Shown here: piece after piece, positions 27,301 to 36,897 of the stretch
How positions within the stretch are numbered: the stretch's first letter is position 1
Layout: every line of letters starts with the position of its first letter
Assembly (NCBI GenBank): GCA_963784995.1
Contig: CAWATZ010000011.1
Span: 342,842 to 406,841, forward strand
Length of the DNA: 64,000 nt
Direction: 5' to 3'
Source: CAWATZ01 sp963784995
Lineage (GTDB): Bacteria > Planctomycetota > Planctomycetia > Gemmatales > Gemmataceae
Notes under the pieces: model-generated
Databases searched by the model: none
What the model was told of the DNA's origin: nothing
The model's input: the letters and a program-made list of their open reading frames with translations, nothing else
Position numbers and translations under genes: made by a program

Positions 27301-28844
27301 GAGTGTCCGACACTCTGGCAATCCGCTTGTGGGACCTGACCACGGGAAAGGAACATCGGCCGTTGGCCGGGCCGCGAGGGAACGTTCGAGCCGTCGCCTG
27401 GCGGTCTGACGGCCGGCTGGTGCTGCTGGACCAGGGCGGGAGTGTGGCCCGCCTGACCGAGGACTCGGGCAAGGAACTGCTGCGCTGGTCGGAACGGGAG
27501 AGTGCGATCAAGGCGCTGACTCTGTCGGCCAATGGCCGGCTGGCCGCGCTGGTGGACGGTGCCGGCTCCGTGGAAGTCCGGGACGTCGCCTCCGGGAAAG
27601 AGCAGTTTCGCGGCGTTCTGAAGGGGTATGGAGACAGAACAAGCCAGGTGCGGTTCTCAGCCGACGGCAAGCAGGTGCTGGCACTGGGGCCGCGTGGGAC
27701 GCTGGGCGTCTGGTCGGCGTCGGGCAAAGGCGTGCCGTGCTGGCAGGCCGGCGCGGACGAAGCGGGTCAGTGTCTGTCGTCCGAAGGCCGGCTGCTGGCC
27801 GTGTCCAGCCGGATTCGGGAGACTGAGACGTTCGTGCCTCTGGTGCGTCTTGTGGACTCGCTGACGGGCAAGGAGCAGTGCCGCTTCGTGTCGGATCCAG
27901 GGACGTCCCTGGGAAGCAGCGCCTTTTCCCCCGATGGCCGGCTGCTGGCGATCTGGGAGTATTTCTCCGACGGGGGTAGGATGCTCCTGGGAACAGAGGA
28001 GAGTTGCATCCACGTGGTCGAAAGCGGCACGGGCCAGGAAATCGCCCGTCTGGCCTTGCCGGGTGTGACCGAGGGGCAGCTGAGCTTTTCGCCGGATGGT
28101 CGCTGCCTGGCGGCCAGCCACAAGCAGTGGTTGCTGGTTTACGATCTCGCGGCAGGTCGGGAGCTGGGTCAGCTGACCGGCCACACCGGCGAGATCCTGA
28201 CACTCTCCTTCTCTCCGGACGGCCGGAAACTGGCGACCGGCAGCGCCGATCAAACCGTGCTGGTGTGGGACGCGACCTGGCCGACGCTGCCGCACCGCGC
28301 TCTGCCGGAGGCGGGTCGATTCGACGCCGAGGAACTATGGCGAACACTGTCGCGTCCCGAAGCGGAGCCGGCCTGGCGTGCGGTGTGGCGGCTGACCCTC
28401 GCTCCGGAGCAGAGCTTGCCTCTGTTGCGCCGTCGCCTGCCGCCGGCCGAGACGCCCGATCCTGAGCGGCTGTCCCGTCTGCTGCGGGAGCTGGAAGACG
28501 ATGCCTTCGCCAAACGGGATGCCGCCTGCAAGGAGATCGCCCGCATCGGCGAGGGGGCGGTTCCCGCGTTGCGACAGCGGCTGCGAGACACACCCTCGGC
28601 TGACCTGAAGCGGCTGATCGAGGGCTTGCTCGAAGAGATCGAACCGCGGCCCAACGCTCCGCAGTACCTGCTTGCCGGCCGGGCCATCGCGGTACTGGAG
28701 CGCATCGGCTCGGCCCAGGCCCGGCAACTGCTGCAACGGCTGGCCGATGGAGCCAACGGCCACTCCCAGACCGAGATGGCCCGTGAGGCACTGCAACGGC
28801 TGGATAACCGCACGGCCGAACCCCGCGGAGGACAACCCCGATGA
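24375..28844 (+). CDS. Secreted giant WD40-repeat protein 1
   Basis: A 1,489-residue protein with signal peptide MRRFILGFCLLVWLAELAPLHA. More than 20 WD40 blades carry the core SPDGRxLA...VxLWD (LSFSPDGRKLATGSADQTVLVWD is the last). They are arranged as at least two multi-blade propellers, each opening with LPAGALARVGS. The last 150 residues are helical and HEAT-like (LLRELEDDAFAKRDAACKEI, GAVPALRQRLRDTPS, RAIAVLERIGSAQARQLL), a tail common in planctomycete WD40 proteins. The ATG at 24375 follows CGGAGGACA. Presumed periplasmic or surface scaffold. It overlaps the next gene by 4 nt. Confidence 0.88.
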   Translation: MRRFILGFCLLVWLAELAPLHAEETRLDLSGDPLPAGALARVGSSRLRHGDVLKALAFTPDGRGLLAGAADGSLVLWDANTGRARLRLIESGPAIAAVAVSPDGKWLASSDQDERVLLWDAGSGQRVDCWQSAPAKVLCFLPGGRLLMLGDRVQCRDVGTGRLRPFRAEVDLGVQQAILSPDGRSLALMNRLYRLEVRDLTSGKRRFNVDDFGDFPSQLAFSADGRLLLYVDAKGALVIRDAATGRNLEAPRAEEVCPLLAPDPEERGLILNPDWKEGRLDGRPLFLFRRKGRLECAVLANGYSVALSPDGQTLAVAQENNPIRLWNLKTGKECFPATQFRGTPAASRHQVQASPDGRTLALLDGNGVLTVGNGTTGQVAWQAPDRGAIGCFTFSTDSKEVIAVEQGKEGPSKVTFRDTGSGRILREQPAFPEPVKLLAASPDSRWIAGSAEKGRQVCFWEVSRQRCIRTPGQTAAEVQAGLFAPDGRTFLTVGAAGQFQNWDVASGREVKRWSGHGGHRVVAAAFSADGRLLGSVGEDGLLSLWDPTSGQRLRRIDCGNQKREFVTLSADGRLAAAIGRDGNLTAWETETGQPRFRLPGGRSRASAVCFTCDGQRLVTAHADGTALVWDVKAILDARAAAVVPRRDSQGQDLPAGALARVGSLAFQHREYALEAAIVGDGKRLLLIPKVQSRTGIYCKAEVWDLATGRRRVQFAADAWSHWACSPDGKTAAVILDRNEDLHFFDLTTGECLARIKAGPETVESLAYSPDGRLLAVGDTGESAPSASIRLWDVRQEKFVARLEGHPSEIAQLAFSADGQLLHAYCPRLWLKGSDKPKALGTRHVWDVGQRKRLPQFPVQLPRGGPRIFLVLSPQGRLVVQHNKDEVGEGYWSGHLEVRNPLTDRKRFDLVGGLGKLQFSGDDKVLTVVGALDSEVVVWDTVQGVKRSTLRDPTLVGPYFNLLALSGDGRWLATKNGVSDTLAIRLWDLTTGKEHRPLAGPRGNVRAVAWRSDGRLVLLDQGGSVARLTEDSGKELLRWSERESAIKALTLSANGRLAALVDGAGSVEVRDVASGKEQFRGVLKGYGDRTSQVRFSADGKQVLALGPRGTLGVWSASGKGVPCWQAGADEAGQCLSSEGRLLAVSSRIRETETFVPLVRLVDSLTGKEQCRFVSDPGTSLGSSAFSPDGRLLAIWEYFSDGGRMLLGTEESCIHVVESGTGQEIARLALPGVTEGQLSFSPDGRCLAASHKQWLLVYDLAAGRELGQLTGHTGEILTLSFSPDGRKLATGSADQTVLVWDATWPTLPHRALPEAGRFDAEELWRTLSRPEAEPAWRAVWRLTLAPEQSLPLLRRRLPPAETPDPERLSRLLRELEDDAFAKRDAACKEIARIGEGAVPALRQRLRDTPSADLKRLIEGLLEEIEPRPNAPQYLLAGRAIAVLERIGSAQARQLLQRLADGANGHSQTEMAREALQRLDNRTAEPRGGQPR

Positions 28845-31800
28845 TGCGCTCCGTGTTTGCTCTGTCGTTGCTGGTTTGGTTCGCTGAGTTCTCTTGCGTC
28901 AGCGCCGGCGAGCCGCGTCTCGATCTGTCAGGCGATCCCCTGCCTCCGGGCGCCATTGCCCGGCTGGGAAGCGCCCGGCTGCGGCACGGCGGCTTCGTCA
29001 ATTCCCTGGCGTTCACGCCAGACGGCAAGGGCCTGCTGGCCGGAGCGCAGGACGGCTCGCTGGTGCTGTGGGATCCGGTCACCGGGAAAGAGCGGGTGTG
29101 CCTGCGGAACGGCGGTCGGTCGGTGACGGCCGTGGCCGTGTCGCCGGACGGCCAGCGCCTGGTTTCCCGCGACAGCGACGGGCAGGTGATCGTCTGGGAT
29201 GAGAAAGGCCGGCGGCTTGATTCCTGGCAGGTTGGCGAGTCGTCGTACGTCAAGAGCCTGCTGTTTCTGCCGGATGGCCGCTCCTTGCTGATCGTGGGAA
29301 CCAGCATGGAGTGCCGGGACGTGTTCACCGGCCGATTTCGGCGCCTGGTCGCCGATCCGCCGCTGAACGTCCAGTCCGCAGCCGTCGCGCCGGACGGCCG
29401 GACCTTGGCCCTGGCCCATTCCGAGGCCCTCCATCTGTACGACCTCCCTTCCGGCAGGCAACGAGCCATGGCCACGTTCCAGATTGAAGAGCAGACGTTT
29501 CAGATGGCCTTTTCCCCGGACAGCCAGCAGCTCTTCTGCCGGAACTACAGCGGGAGGGTGCAGGTGCGCGACACCCAGACGGGCAAACCGGTCCGGATTC
29601 TGGAGCCCCGGGATGTCTGTCCCCTGCTGGCCCTGGCGCCGGACAGGCAACGGTTGATCCTGAACCCGGAGTGGAAGGAAGGCCGGCTCGATGGCCGGCC
29701 GCTGTTCCTGTACCGCAAGGAGGAAGGGCTGGACGACACAGCGCAGGCGGCCCTGTCCCCGGATGGCCGGACCCTGGCGGTGGCGGAGCATGACCATTGC
29801 ATTCGCCTCTGGGACTTGCGGACGGGCCGGGAGCGCTTGCCGAGTTCTCGCCTCCGCGGAATGTCCGGCCTGACCTGGCCCCGTGTTGAGCTATCTCCGG
29901 ACGGCCGGATGGTGGCTCTGCTCGATGGGGACGGTGTCCTGACCGTCGGGGAAACTGCGACGGGCCGCCCGCTGTGGCAGGCGCCTTCGGAGGGAGGGAT
30001 CGATTGCTTGACCCTGTCCGCGGACGGCCGACAGCTGGTCACGGCCGAGTCCGATCCGGAACGAGGGAACCGGATCTGTTTCCGGGATTCGACCTCGGGA
30101 AAGGTCCTGCGGTCGCTGCCCTCACTGCCGGATCCCCTGGCTTTCCTGGCTCTTTCTCCCGATGGCCGCTGGCTTCTGGGTTGTGCCAGCGACGCCCGGC
30201 AGGTCTACTTGTGGCAGGTCGGTGGCCAGCGATGCCTCCGGATCAAGGGGGGCCCGGGCGCCATCATCGCGGCAGGCGTGTTCTCCGGCAACGGCCAGTC
30301 GTTCCTCACCGCGGACTGGGATGGGAAGTTCCACGTCTGGGACGTCGCCACCGGACACGAACGGAAACGCTGGCGGGGTCATGGGGGACACGCGGTCCCG
30401 GGGCTCTCTTTGTCGGCGGATGGTCGAGTGCTGGCCTCGGCCGGCACGGACGGCACGGTCTGCCTCTGGGACCCGGAAACGGGCCAGCGACTGCAGCGGA
30501 TCGATCTGGGATTTGTCCCGGCCTCCGTGGTCCTGTCGCCGGACGCCCAGTGGGTGGCGGCGCCGACTCTGTCCCGGACCCTGACCGTCTGGGACCGCAA
30601 AACCGGACGGACCTTGCGGGTGGCAGGCCATCGCGGCCACGTGACCGACGCCCGCTTCACGGCGGATGGGCGTCTGGTCACGGCGGCTGAGGATGGGATC
30701 GCCCTGGTCTGGGACCTGAAGGCGATCCCGCGGCCGGCGGCACCCGCGCCGGTCCCGCATCTGGATCGGCAGAGCCAGCCCTTGCCGGCCGGAGCGCTGG
30801 CCCGGGTCGGCTCGCTGGCGTTCCAGCATCCAGACCCAAAGGCCAGCGTGGCTTTCTCTCCCGATGGCCGGTTGCTGGCCGTGGCCGGGGAGCGAGACCA
30901 TGAGGCCAGCGTCGAGCTGTGGGACCCAGTCAAGGGCCAGCTGCTCCGCGTGCTGCCGCTGCACGATTCGCTCACACCGGATGCTCTGGCGTTCTCTCCC
31001 AAGGGGAAAGTTCTGGTCGTGGCCGCCGGCTGGACGCTCCACTGCTTCGACCCCGCAACGGGGGAATGTCAAACACGCATTTCGACCCGACTTCCTGCCG
31101 CATCTTTGGCCTTCTCTCCTGACGGCCGGCTCCTGGCCCTGGGTGGCAAACGGTCGAAAGCGAATTCTCAGGTTCCCATCCTCCTGTGGGACCTTCGCGA
31201 GGAACGGCAAGTCGGCCGGCTGGAGGGACATCCGACTTCGGTCGCCGCCCTGGCTTTTTCCGCGGCTGGCCGGCTGCTCCACGCCTATTGCCCGCGCGAG
31301 CGCCGTCTGGAACTGAAATCGTCTTGCTCCCGGCACGTCTGGGACGTCGTGCAGCGCAAGCAGCTGGCTCAGGTTCCGTACGAGGATTCCGAAGCTGTGG
31401 TCCCGCCGGGTTTTGCCTTTTCGCCTGACGGACGTTTTTTGGCCCGGAGAACGCGGGACCAGCAACTCGAGATTTCCGATCTCAGCACTGAACGCAAACT
31501 GTTTGCCGGCAAACCAGAGCCCGCCAGTCTAGCCTTCTCGAGGGATGGACGGCTCCTTGCCGTGACCAGAACTTCGGGCGCGATCGAATTGTGGGACCCG
31601 AGCCGGGGCGAGCGGCAGCGGACCCTGAGCGACCCGGCCGTGCCACTGCAGCGAATCCTTTCGTTTTCCGCCGATGGCCGCTGGCTGCTAACGCGGGACG
31701 AAGATTCAGACCACGATTTCCGCCGGATGGGAGACGTCGCTCCCATCCGCTTGTGGGACGTTGCCGCGGGAAAGCAGCATCGGCCGCTGGCCGGGCCGAG

Positions 31801-33247
31801 CGGAGCTGTCGAGGCCCTGGTCTGGAGACGCGACGGCAAGCTGGTGCTGCTGGAGCAGTCCGGCAGCGTCGCACGGCTCACGGACGAATCCGGCCAGGAA
31901 CTGCTGCGCTTGCCGGCGCGCACCAGCCAGGTCGAGTCGCTGGCCCTCTCTCCCGATGGCCAAGCGGCAGCGATCCTGGACCGGGCCGGCCGCGTCGAAA
32001 CGTGGGATCTTCGCCCCAGTGCGGGGAAGCCGCGCTGGACCGTTCCGGGCAAACTTGACCCCATGGACCAGCAGCGGATTCCTTGTGGAGAAGTGCAGTT
32101 CACCCTCGATGGGACCTGCGTGCTGGCTCTGACGTCTGCAGGGGAGGTCCACGCCTGGTCGAGAACCACTGGCCAACCTCTCTCCTGCGCTCGGTTGGCA
32201 AAAGGCGAGATCGCCAGGAGCCTGTCTCCGGACGGTCACTTCCTGGCCACAGCACAGCGGGTCCGTGGCGTCCCGGGAATCGATTGGCAATTCCGGGTGG
32301 TCTCTTCCTGGACCGGGAAGGAGCAAACACGGTTTGACCTTGATAGCGATGGTTCGTTTACTTCGATCGTCTTTTCCACGGATGGTCGTCTGCTGGCCCT
32401 GGGCAACGTCGGTTTCCTCGAGGGGAGGATTCGATTGTTTGAAATCGCCACCGGCCAGCTGGTCGAGACTCTGGCCCTGCCCGAAGACCAGCGCCTCGCC
32501 TTTTCGCCCGATGGCCGATGGCTGGCCGCAGGCAACCGGGTCTACGACCTGGCCCTGGGCCGCGAGCTGGGCGTGCTGCCGGGCCATTCCGGACGAATCC
32601 TGACGCTGTCCTTCTCCCCCGACGGTCGGAGACTGGCGACGGCCAGTTCCGACCAGACGGTCCTGGTCTGGGACGCGGCCTGGCCGACCCTGCCGCGTCC
32701 CCGCCTGCCGGCGCCGGCCCAGCTGAACCCGGACGCACTCTGGCAAGACCTGGCCCAGCCCGAGGCGGAACGGGCCTGGCGTGCGGTGTGGCGGCTGGCC
32801 CTCGCTCCGGAGCAGAGCCTGCCGCTGCTGCGACGGAACCTCAAGCCGGCCGAGACGCCCGATCCGGGGCGTCTGGCCTGTCTGCTGCGGGGGTTGGAAG
32901 ACGACGCCTTCGCCAAACGGGATGCCGCACGCAAGGAGATACTCCGCATCGGCGAGGGGGCCGTCCCCGCCTTGCGTCAGCGGCTGCGAGACACGCCCTC
33001 GGCGGACCTGAAACGGCTGGTCGAGGGCTTGCGCGAAGAGATCGAACCCCGGCCCAACGCCACGCAGTGCCTGCTCGCCGGCCGGGCCATCGCCGTGCTG
33101 GAACGCATCGGCTCGGCCGAGGCCCGGCAACTGCTGCGACGGCTGGCCGACGGTGCGGAGGGGCACTCCCGCACCGAGATGGCCCGCGCGGCGCTGGAGC
33201 GGCTGCAACGCCGTCTGATCAAACCCGCCGAAAGCCAATCCCGATGA
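28841..33247 (+). CDS. Secreted giant WD40-repeat protein 2 (tandem paralogue)
   Basis: 1,468 residues, colinear with the preceding protein along its whole length: the same signal-peptide layout (MMRSVFALSLLVWFAEFSCVSA), the same opening LDLSGDPLPPGAIARLGSARLRHGG, the same mid-protein restart LPAGALARVGSLAFQHP and the same HEAT-like tail. It is clearly a tandem duplicate. Starts are possible at 28841 or 28844; GCGGAGGACA precedes both. The ATGA overlap with gene 1 implies co-translation, so the two are probably made in similar amounts and may pair. The sequences have diverged substantially in the blades. Confidence 0.88.
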   Translation: MMRSVFALSLLVWFAEFSCVSAGEPRLDLSGDPLPPGAIARLGSARLRHGGFVNSLAFTPDGKGLLAGAQDGSLVLWDPVTGKERVCLRNGGRSVTAVAVSPDGQRLVSRDSDGQVIVWDEKGRRLDSWQVGESSYVKSLLFLPDGRSLLIVGTSMECRDVFTGRFRRLVADPPLNVQSAAVAPDGRTLALAHSEALHLYDLPSGRQRAMATFQIEEQTFQMAFSPDSQQLFCRNYSGRVQVRDTQTGKPVRILEPRDVCPLLALAPDRQRLILNPEWKEGRLDGRPLFLYRKEEGLDDTAQAALSPDGRTLAVAEHDHCIRLWDLRTGRERLPSSRLRGMSGLTWPRVELSPDGRMVALLDGDGVLTVGETATGRPLWQAPSEGGIDCLTLSADGRQLVTAESDPERGNRICFRDSTSGKVLRSLPSLPDPLAFLALSPDGRWLLGCASDARQVYLWQVGGQRCLRIKGGPGAIIAAGVFSGNGQSFLTADWDGKFHVWDVATGHERKRWRGHGGHAVPGLSLSADGRVLASAGTDGTVCLWDPETGQRLQRIDLGFVPASVVLSPDAQWVAAPTLSRTLTVWDRKTGRTLRVAGHRGHVTDARFTADGRLVTAAEDGIALVWDLKAIPRPAAPAPVPHLDRQSQPLPAGALARVGSLAFQHPDPKASVAFSPDGRLLAVAGERDHEASVELWDPVKGQLLRVLPLHDSLTPDALAFSPKGKVLVVAAGWTLHCFDPATGECQTRISTRLPAASLAFSPDGRLLALGGKRSKANSQVPILLWDLREERQVGRLEGHPTSVAALAFSAAGRLLHAYCPRERRLELKSSCSRHVWDVVQRKQLAQVPYEDSEAVVPPGFAFSPDGRFLARRTRDQQLEISDLSTERKLFAGKPEPASLAFSRDGRLLAVTRTSGAIELWDPSRGERQRTLSDPAVPLQRILSFSADGRWLLTRDEDSDHDFRRMGDVAPIRLWDVAAGKQHRPLAGPSGAVEALVWRRDGKLVLLEQSGSVARLTDESGQELLRLPARTSQVESLALSPDGQAAAILDRAGRVETWDLRPSAGKPRWTVPGKLDPMDQQRIPCGEVQFTLDGTCVLALTSAGEVHAWSRTTGQPLSCARLAKGEIARSLSPDGHFLATAQRVRGVPGIDWQFRVVSSWTGKEQTRFDLDSDGSFTSIVFSTDGRLLALGNVGFLEGRIRLFEIATGQLVETLALPEDQRLAFSPDGRWLAAGNRVYDLALGRELGVLPGHSGRILTLSFSPDGRRLATASSDQTVLVWDAAWPTLPRPRLPAPAQLNPDALWQDLAQPEAERAWRAVWRLALAPEQSLPLLRRNLKPAETPDPGRLACLLRGLEDDAFAKRDAARKEILRIGEGAVPALRQRLRDTPSADLKRLVEGLREEIEPRPNATQCLLAGRAIAVLERIGSAEARQLLRRLADGAEGHSRTEMARAALERLQRRLIKPAESQSR

Positions 33248-33308
33248 GCCAGCGGGGGATAGGGTGGGCAAGGTCGAATGCCGTACGCGGGGCGCGTTCC
33301 GCAGTCCC

Positions 33309-33752
33309 TCACCGCAGCAGCAGTCGCGCCTGGGACGGCGTCAGCCCGGTGGCGGCCGCCAGGAACAGCGGGCCGCCGACAGTCACCGGCACGCTCAGGC
33401 CCGACAGCGGCACGTCCAGGGCCACGGCCAGCTCCCGCAGCAGGTTCGCCGGCCAGCCGCTGCCGTGGTGCTGGGCCACTTCCTGCTCCGTCACGCAGTC
33501 ACGCAGGGTGAAGGCCTGCAAGGTCAACTGGTTCTCGGGCGTGAAGCGCCCCTCGGTCAGCGGCACGCGCAGCAGATAGATGGTGCGCGGCCACAACTTG
33601 TTGTCGCACAGCACACTGACCAGCCGCAGCTCGGTCTTGCTGCTGCAGCCCAGCTTCTCGGCCCCGATTCGCCCGTCCCACAGGTCTTCCATGACCTTCT
33701 GGGAAACCCGGCAAATCCGGCCTCCCTCGACCACGTAGTAATGCAGTTTCAT
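33309..33752 (-). CDS. Hypothetical protein, 147 residues
   Basis: It starts MKLHYYVVEGGRICRVSQKV at 33752 with AGGGAAG about 8 nt upstream. Mixed alpha/beta with an early YYVVEGGRI strand, two cysteines (GCSSK, LRDCVTEQE) and a hydrophobic C-terminal part. No family recognised. Convergent with the WD40 operon. Downstream to 34098 (about 345 bp) I see no gene. Confidence 0.55.
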   Translation of the reverse strand: MKLHYYVVEGGRICRVSQKVMEDLWDGRIGAEKLGCSSKTELRLVSVLCDNKLWPRTIYLLRVPLTEGRFTPENQLTLQAFTLRDCVTEQEVAQHHGSGWPANLLRELAVALDVPLSGLSVPVTVGGPLFLAAATGLTPSQARLLLR

Positions 33753-34098
33753 TCCCGTTACTTCCCTGTAACTGGAAACGGAGCCGAGCCAGCCCAGAAG
33801 GGACAGCCGGCTCACGATGTAGTGACCGGGTGTTCCGATCGCACCCCGACCACGCCTTGAGGAACCGACTCATGGTAAGCAATTCGGCTCGGTTCTCCTA
33901 TACCGATTTGCGACCGGCCGGCTCTCCTTGACCCTCCAGCCGGCGCCACCGCTCTGACCGGACTCGATACGGATAAACTCACTCGTTTTCTGACCTTCTC
34001 GGCCTTCCCTGGATCGAAGGGAGGGTATATTTTCACAGGTTTTCCCTTCTGGAGTTCGGTCCCTTAGCGGGGCCCAAAACGCATTCGAGACCTACACC

Positions 34099-34830
34099 AT
34101 GATGGTTCAGAGAAGTGGACTCTCGAACGGAATCAAATGGTCAGCCAGGACGGCCCTCGTTGGAGTGTTTCTCGCAGTCGTGACCGCCCCGGCCTGGGGT
34201 CAGAGCAAGTTCATCCGCACCCCGGCCGAGGCCACCAATGCCCAGCGCGACTGGGTGCCCCCCTGGCTGTACGGGTTCGGGCTGATGGAAACCAACCCCA
34301 CTTACTACGGCGGCATCGACTCGCGCCTCGACTACGGCTATGGCCGGGGCTGGGGCTATGCCAACATGATCGGCTTCCGGCCGCCGAACAGTTATTTCAG
34401 CTTTTTGGGCCATCCAGCGCCGCCCGGCGGCTGGCTCCCCGACAAGCTTCCCTGGTTTACCTCCTATCCGGACACCGGCGACATCTACGTTCGCTACAAC
34501 CCCAAAGCGGGCCCGCCGCCGGGGCCGGGGCCCCAGGTGGGAGAACCCGTGGCGCGCTTTCTGATCCGGGTGCCTGCCGAGGCAACGGTCTGGATCGAGG
34601 ACAAACCGACTTCCCTGACCGGACCGGAACGGCAATTCGTGTCCCCGCCGCTCCTTCCGGGCAAGACGTATCTCTATGACATCCGTGCCCGCTGGCAGGA
34701 GAATGGCCGGGACGTGGAGCAGAAACAGACGATCAGCCTGCAGGTTGGCTCGGACGTGAAGGTCCGCTTCCCTGCACCGGAACCGCTCAAGTTCCCCAAA
34801 GGTGTCGCGGAGGAAGACACGATGCCCTGA
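34099..34830 (+). CDS. TIGR03000-domain exported protein
   Basis: 243 residues. A signal-peptide-like segment (ALVGVFLAVVTAPAWG) follows a short positively charged N-terminus. The middle is Tyr/Gly/Pro-rich. The C-terminal 80 residues match the planctomycete domain TIGR03000: VPAEATVWIEDKPTSLTG, RQFVSPPLLPGKTYLYDI, RWQENGRDVEQKQTISL and VGSDVKVRFP. Probable envelope component of unknown function. It precedes other envelope structural genes on the same strand. Confidence 0.8.
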   Translation: MMVQRSGLSNGIKWSARTALVGVFLAVVTAPAWGQSKFIRTPAEATNAQRDWVPPWLYGFGLMETNPTYYGGIDSRLDYGYGRGWGYANMIGFRPPNSYFSFLGHPAPPGGWLPDKLPWFTSYPDTGDIYVRYNPKAGPPPGPGPQVGEPVARFLIRVPAEATVWIEDKPTSLTGPERQFVSPPLLPGKTYLYDIRARWQENGRDVEQKQTISLQVGSDVKVRFPAPEPLKFPKGVAEEDTMP

Positions 34831-34926
34831 TGGGCCGGCCCAATCGCCCTGGCCCGGTCCGAACAGTTCCTCCGAAGCGGCCACCCGGGTGCGAGCCTCC
34901 TCGACCCGGGCTGGCCGTGTTTTGGG

Positions 34927-35035
34927 CGCACCCAGGGCTCACGCCCTGGTCTATTGACTGCCGCCCCTTCGGGGCTAATGCCTTCAGCCCCGAAGGGGCG
35001 GCAGTCAATAGACCAGGGCGTGAGCCCTGGGTGCG
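34927..35035. repeat. 50-bp perfect-arm palindrome with CCCCTTCGGGG core
   Basis: Arms 34927-34976 and 34986-35035 match perfectly around a 9-nt loop. The arm itself contains the smaller palindromes CCAGGGC..GCCCTGG and CCCCTTCGGGG. Related to 46946-47057 and 52463-52591. It lies between the two envelope genes. Confidence 0.9.
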
Positions 35036-35144
35036 TCTCCTCTGGACTCGTACTCTCCCTCTCGCTATACCTCCCCTCCCTTGAAACCACCCCCGGCGCC
35101 GTTCCGGGGTTGGATCGTTTCCTTTGTCCGTGGAGTTCGTTGCC

Positions 35145-36632
35145 ATGCTTGCGCGGTCCCTCGCCATCGGGTCGGCTCTCCTGGGCGGCCTGGTCTGCGT
35201 TTGTCTGATTGATCGGGTTCCTGGCCAGGATGCCCCACCGGCTGAGCCGCCGCCGGTGCCCCAGGGCGTCGAGGTGCAGGCGCGCGGCCCGGTCCATGAG
35301 GCCTTTGCCAGCCTGACCGGCGACCCGGTGCCGACCAAACCGGTCACGAAACAGCCGCCGGCTCCCCTGGCCGAGATGCCGCCCGACGAGAAACCCGAGG
35401 GCGATCATCAGTGGATCGGCGGCTACTGGGCCTGGGATGACGAGCGCGCCGATTATCTCTGGGTCAGCGGCATCTGGCGCACGCCGCCACCGGGCAAGAA
35501 GTGGGTGCCCGGCTACTGGCGCGATCAGGGGGAGGGCAGCTGGCAGTGGGTGGCCGGCTTCTGGACCGTCGCCGAGGCCGCCAAACCCACACAGCAGGTC
35601 ACCTATTATCCCGAACCGCCCAGGCCGCCCGAGGTCGCTCCGCCCGGCAAACCCGCGGCCGAGGATGTCTTCTACGTCCCCGGCAACTACGTCTGGAATG
35701 ATGGCCGCTATCTCTGGCGGGCCGGCTACTGGGCCCGGGTCCAGCCCGGCTACGTCTGGGTGCCCGCTCACTTTCGCTGGACCCCGGGCGGATATGTCTT
35801 CATCCCCGGTTACTGGGACCTGGCCGTCGCCCAGCGCGGCGTCCTCTACGCTCCGGTGGTCATCACTCCGGGGGTCGTCGGCGTCGGCTTCGTTTACACT
35901 CCAACCTACGTCGTCAGCGACACGGTGTTCGTCGAGACGCTGTTTGTCCGCCCGGCTTACCATCACTATTACTTTGGAGACTACTACGCTCCCGCTTACC
36001 GCGGCATGGGCTTTGAATTCGGCTTCGTCTACAGCCAGCGGCGTTACGATTCGATCATCGTTTACGAATCCTGGCATCGCCGGGCCGATCCGAACTGGGT
36101 CAACATTCAGATCAACCTCTACCACGATCGCTTCGCCGGCCGGGTCGCTTGCCCGCCGCGGGTCTTCGTCCGCGGTGACCGCCGGCTGATCACGTCGCGA
36201 GAACTGGCCCGGGAGCGTGGAATGCGGACGATGGCCGTCGCCCATGCCGAACGGGTCCAGATGCGCGAGCACGCCCAGATGGTGCATCAGGCCGCCGTGC
36301 AGCGCCACGTCGCGGAGAGGTCGCTGCCGCCGCACACCGGCCAGCCGCGGACCGCTGCCGTGCCCGTCTCTGCTGGTCATGGCGCCCCGGCAGCCGCAGC
36401 TGCCCACGCCACCCCGGCACACTCGGCACCAGTGAATCACGCCGCTAACCCGGCCTTCAGTCACCCTGGAATGGCCCCAATGCAGCATCCGGGAGCTGCC
36501 CCTCCGGGCCCGGCACATCCCGGGATGACCCCGCCCGGCATGGCACACCCCGGTACGGTCCCACCACCCGGAGGCCACCCCCCAGGCAAGACGCCGCCCA
36601 AGACGCCACCCAAGCATCCCCCGGAACGGTGA
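35145..36632 (+). CDS. YXWXGXW-repeat envelope protein
   Basis: 495 residues from the ATG at 35145, which follows CGTGGAGTTC. Signal peptide MLARSLAIGSALLGGLVCVCL. Five or more repeats of the YxWxxGxW type (GGYWAWDDERADYLWVSGIW, WVPGYWRDQ, GNYVWNDGRYLWRAGYW, WVPAHFRWTPGGYVFIPGYW) form an aromatic-rich region. A Tyr-rich segment and a long Pro/His/Ala-rich low-complexity tail follow. This YXWXGXW family is secreted; an envelope or matrix role is likely, mechanism unknown. Confidence 0.8.
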   Translation: MLARSLAIGSALLGGLVCVCLIDRVPGQDAPPAEPPPVPQGVEVQARGPVHEAFASLTGDPVPTKPVTKQPPAPLAEMPPDEKPEGDHQWIGGYWAWDDERADYLWVSGIWRTPPPGKKWVPGYWRDQGEGSWQWVAGFWTVAEAAKPTQQVTYYPEPPRPPEVAPPGKPAAEDVFYVPGNYVWNDGRYLWRAGYWARVQPGYVWVPAHFRWTPGGYVFIPGYWDLAVAQRGVLYAPVVITPGVVGVGFVYTPTYVVSDTVFVETLFVRPAYHHYYFGDYYAPAYRGMGFEFGFVYSQRRYDSIIVYESWHRRADPNWVNIQINLYHDRFAGRVACPPRVFVRGDRRLITSRELARERGMRTMAVAHAERVQMREHAQMVHQAAVQRHVAERSLPPHTGQPRTAAVPVSAGHGAPAAAAAHATPAHSAPVNHAANPAFSHPGMAPMQHPGAAPPGPAHPGMTPPGMAHPGTVPPPGGHPPGKTPPKTPPKHPPER

Positions 36633-36646
36633 TCCTGAAACCAATC

Positions 36647-36675
36647 CGAGCCGCCAGGGTTTTTCTGGCGGCTCG
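36647..36675 (+). terminator. Terminator-like hairpin after the YXWXGXW gene
   Basis: CGAGCCGCCAG and CTGGCGGCTCG, 11-bp perfect arms around a 7-nt T-rich loop, 14 nt after the stop. The trailing CTTCGTTTCTG is only weakly T-rich. Confidence 0.55.
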
Positions 36676-36897
36676 CTTCGTTTCTGACTGTTACCTTCCG
36701 CATTCTGTTCGCATTCCGCTTCTTCCCTACCGGCGCATCTTTTTTCCGACTTTTTCTATCCACTTTAGCTTTATTTTGTTCCCCAAATCCCCTGGACCGG
36801 GCATATTACAGGCAGTTCAAATCCAGTTCGATCCGGGAACCTGAAATGTCGCAGGATCAGTCCGGGTCAACCTGTTTTCCAACGTGGAGACGTCAAG

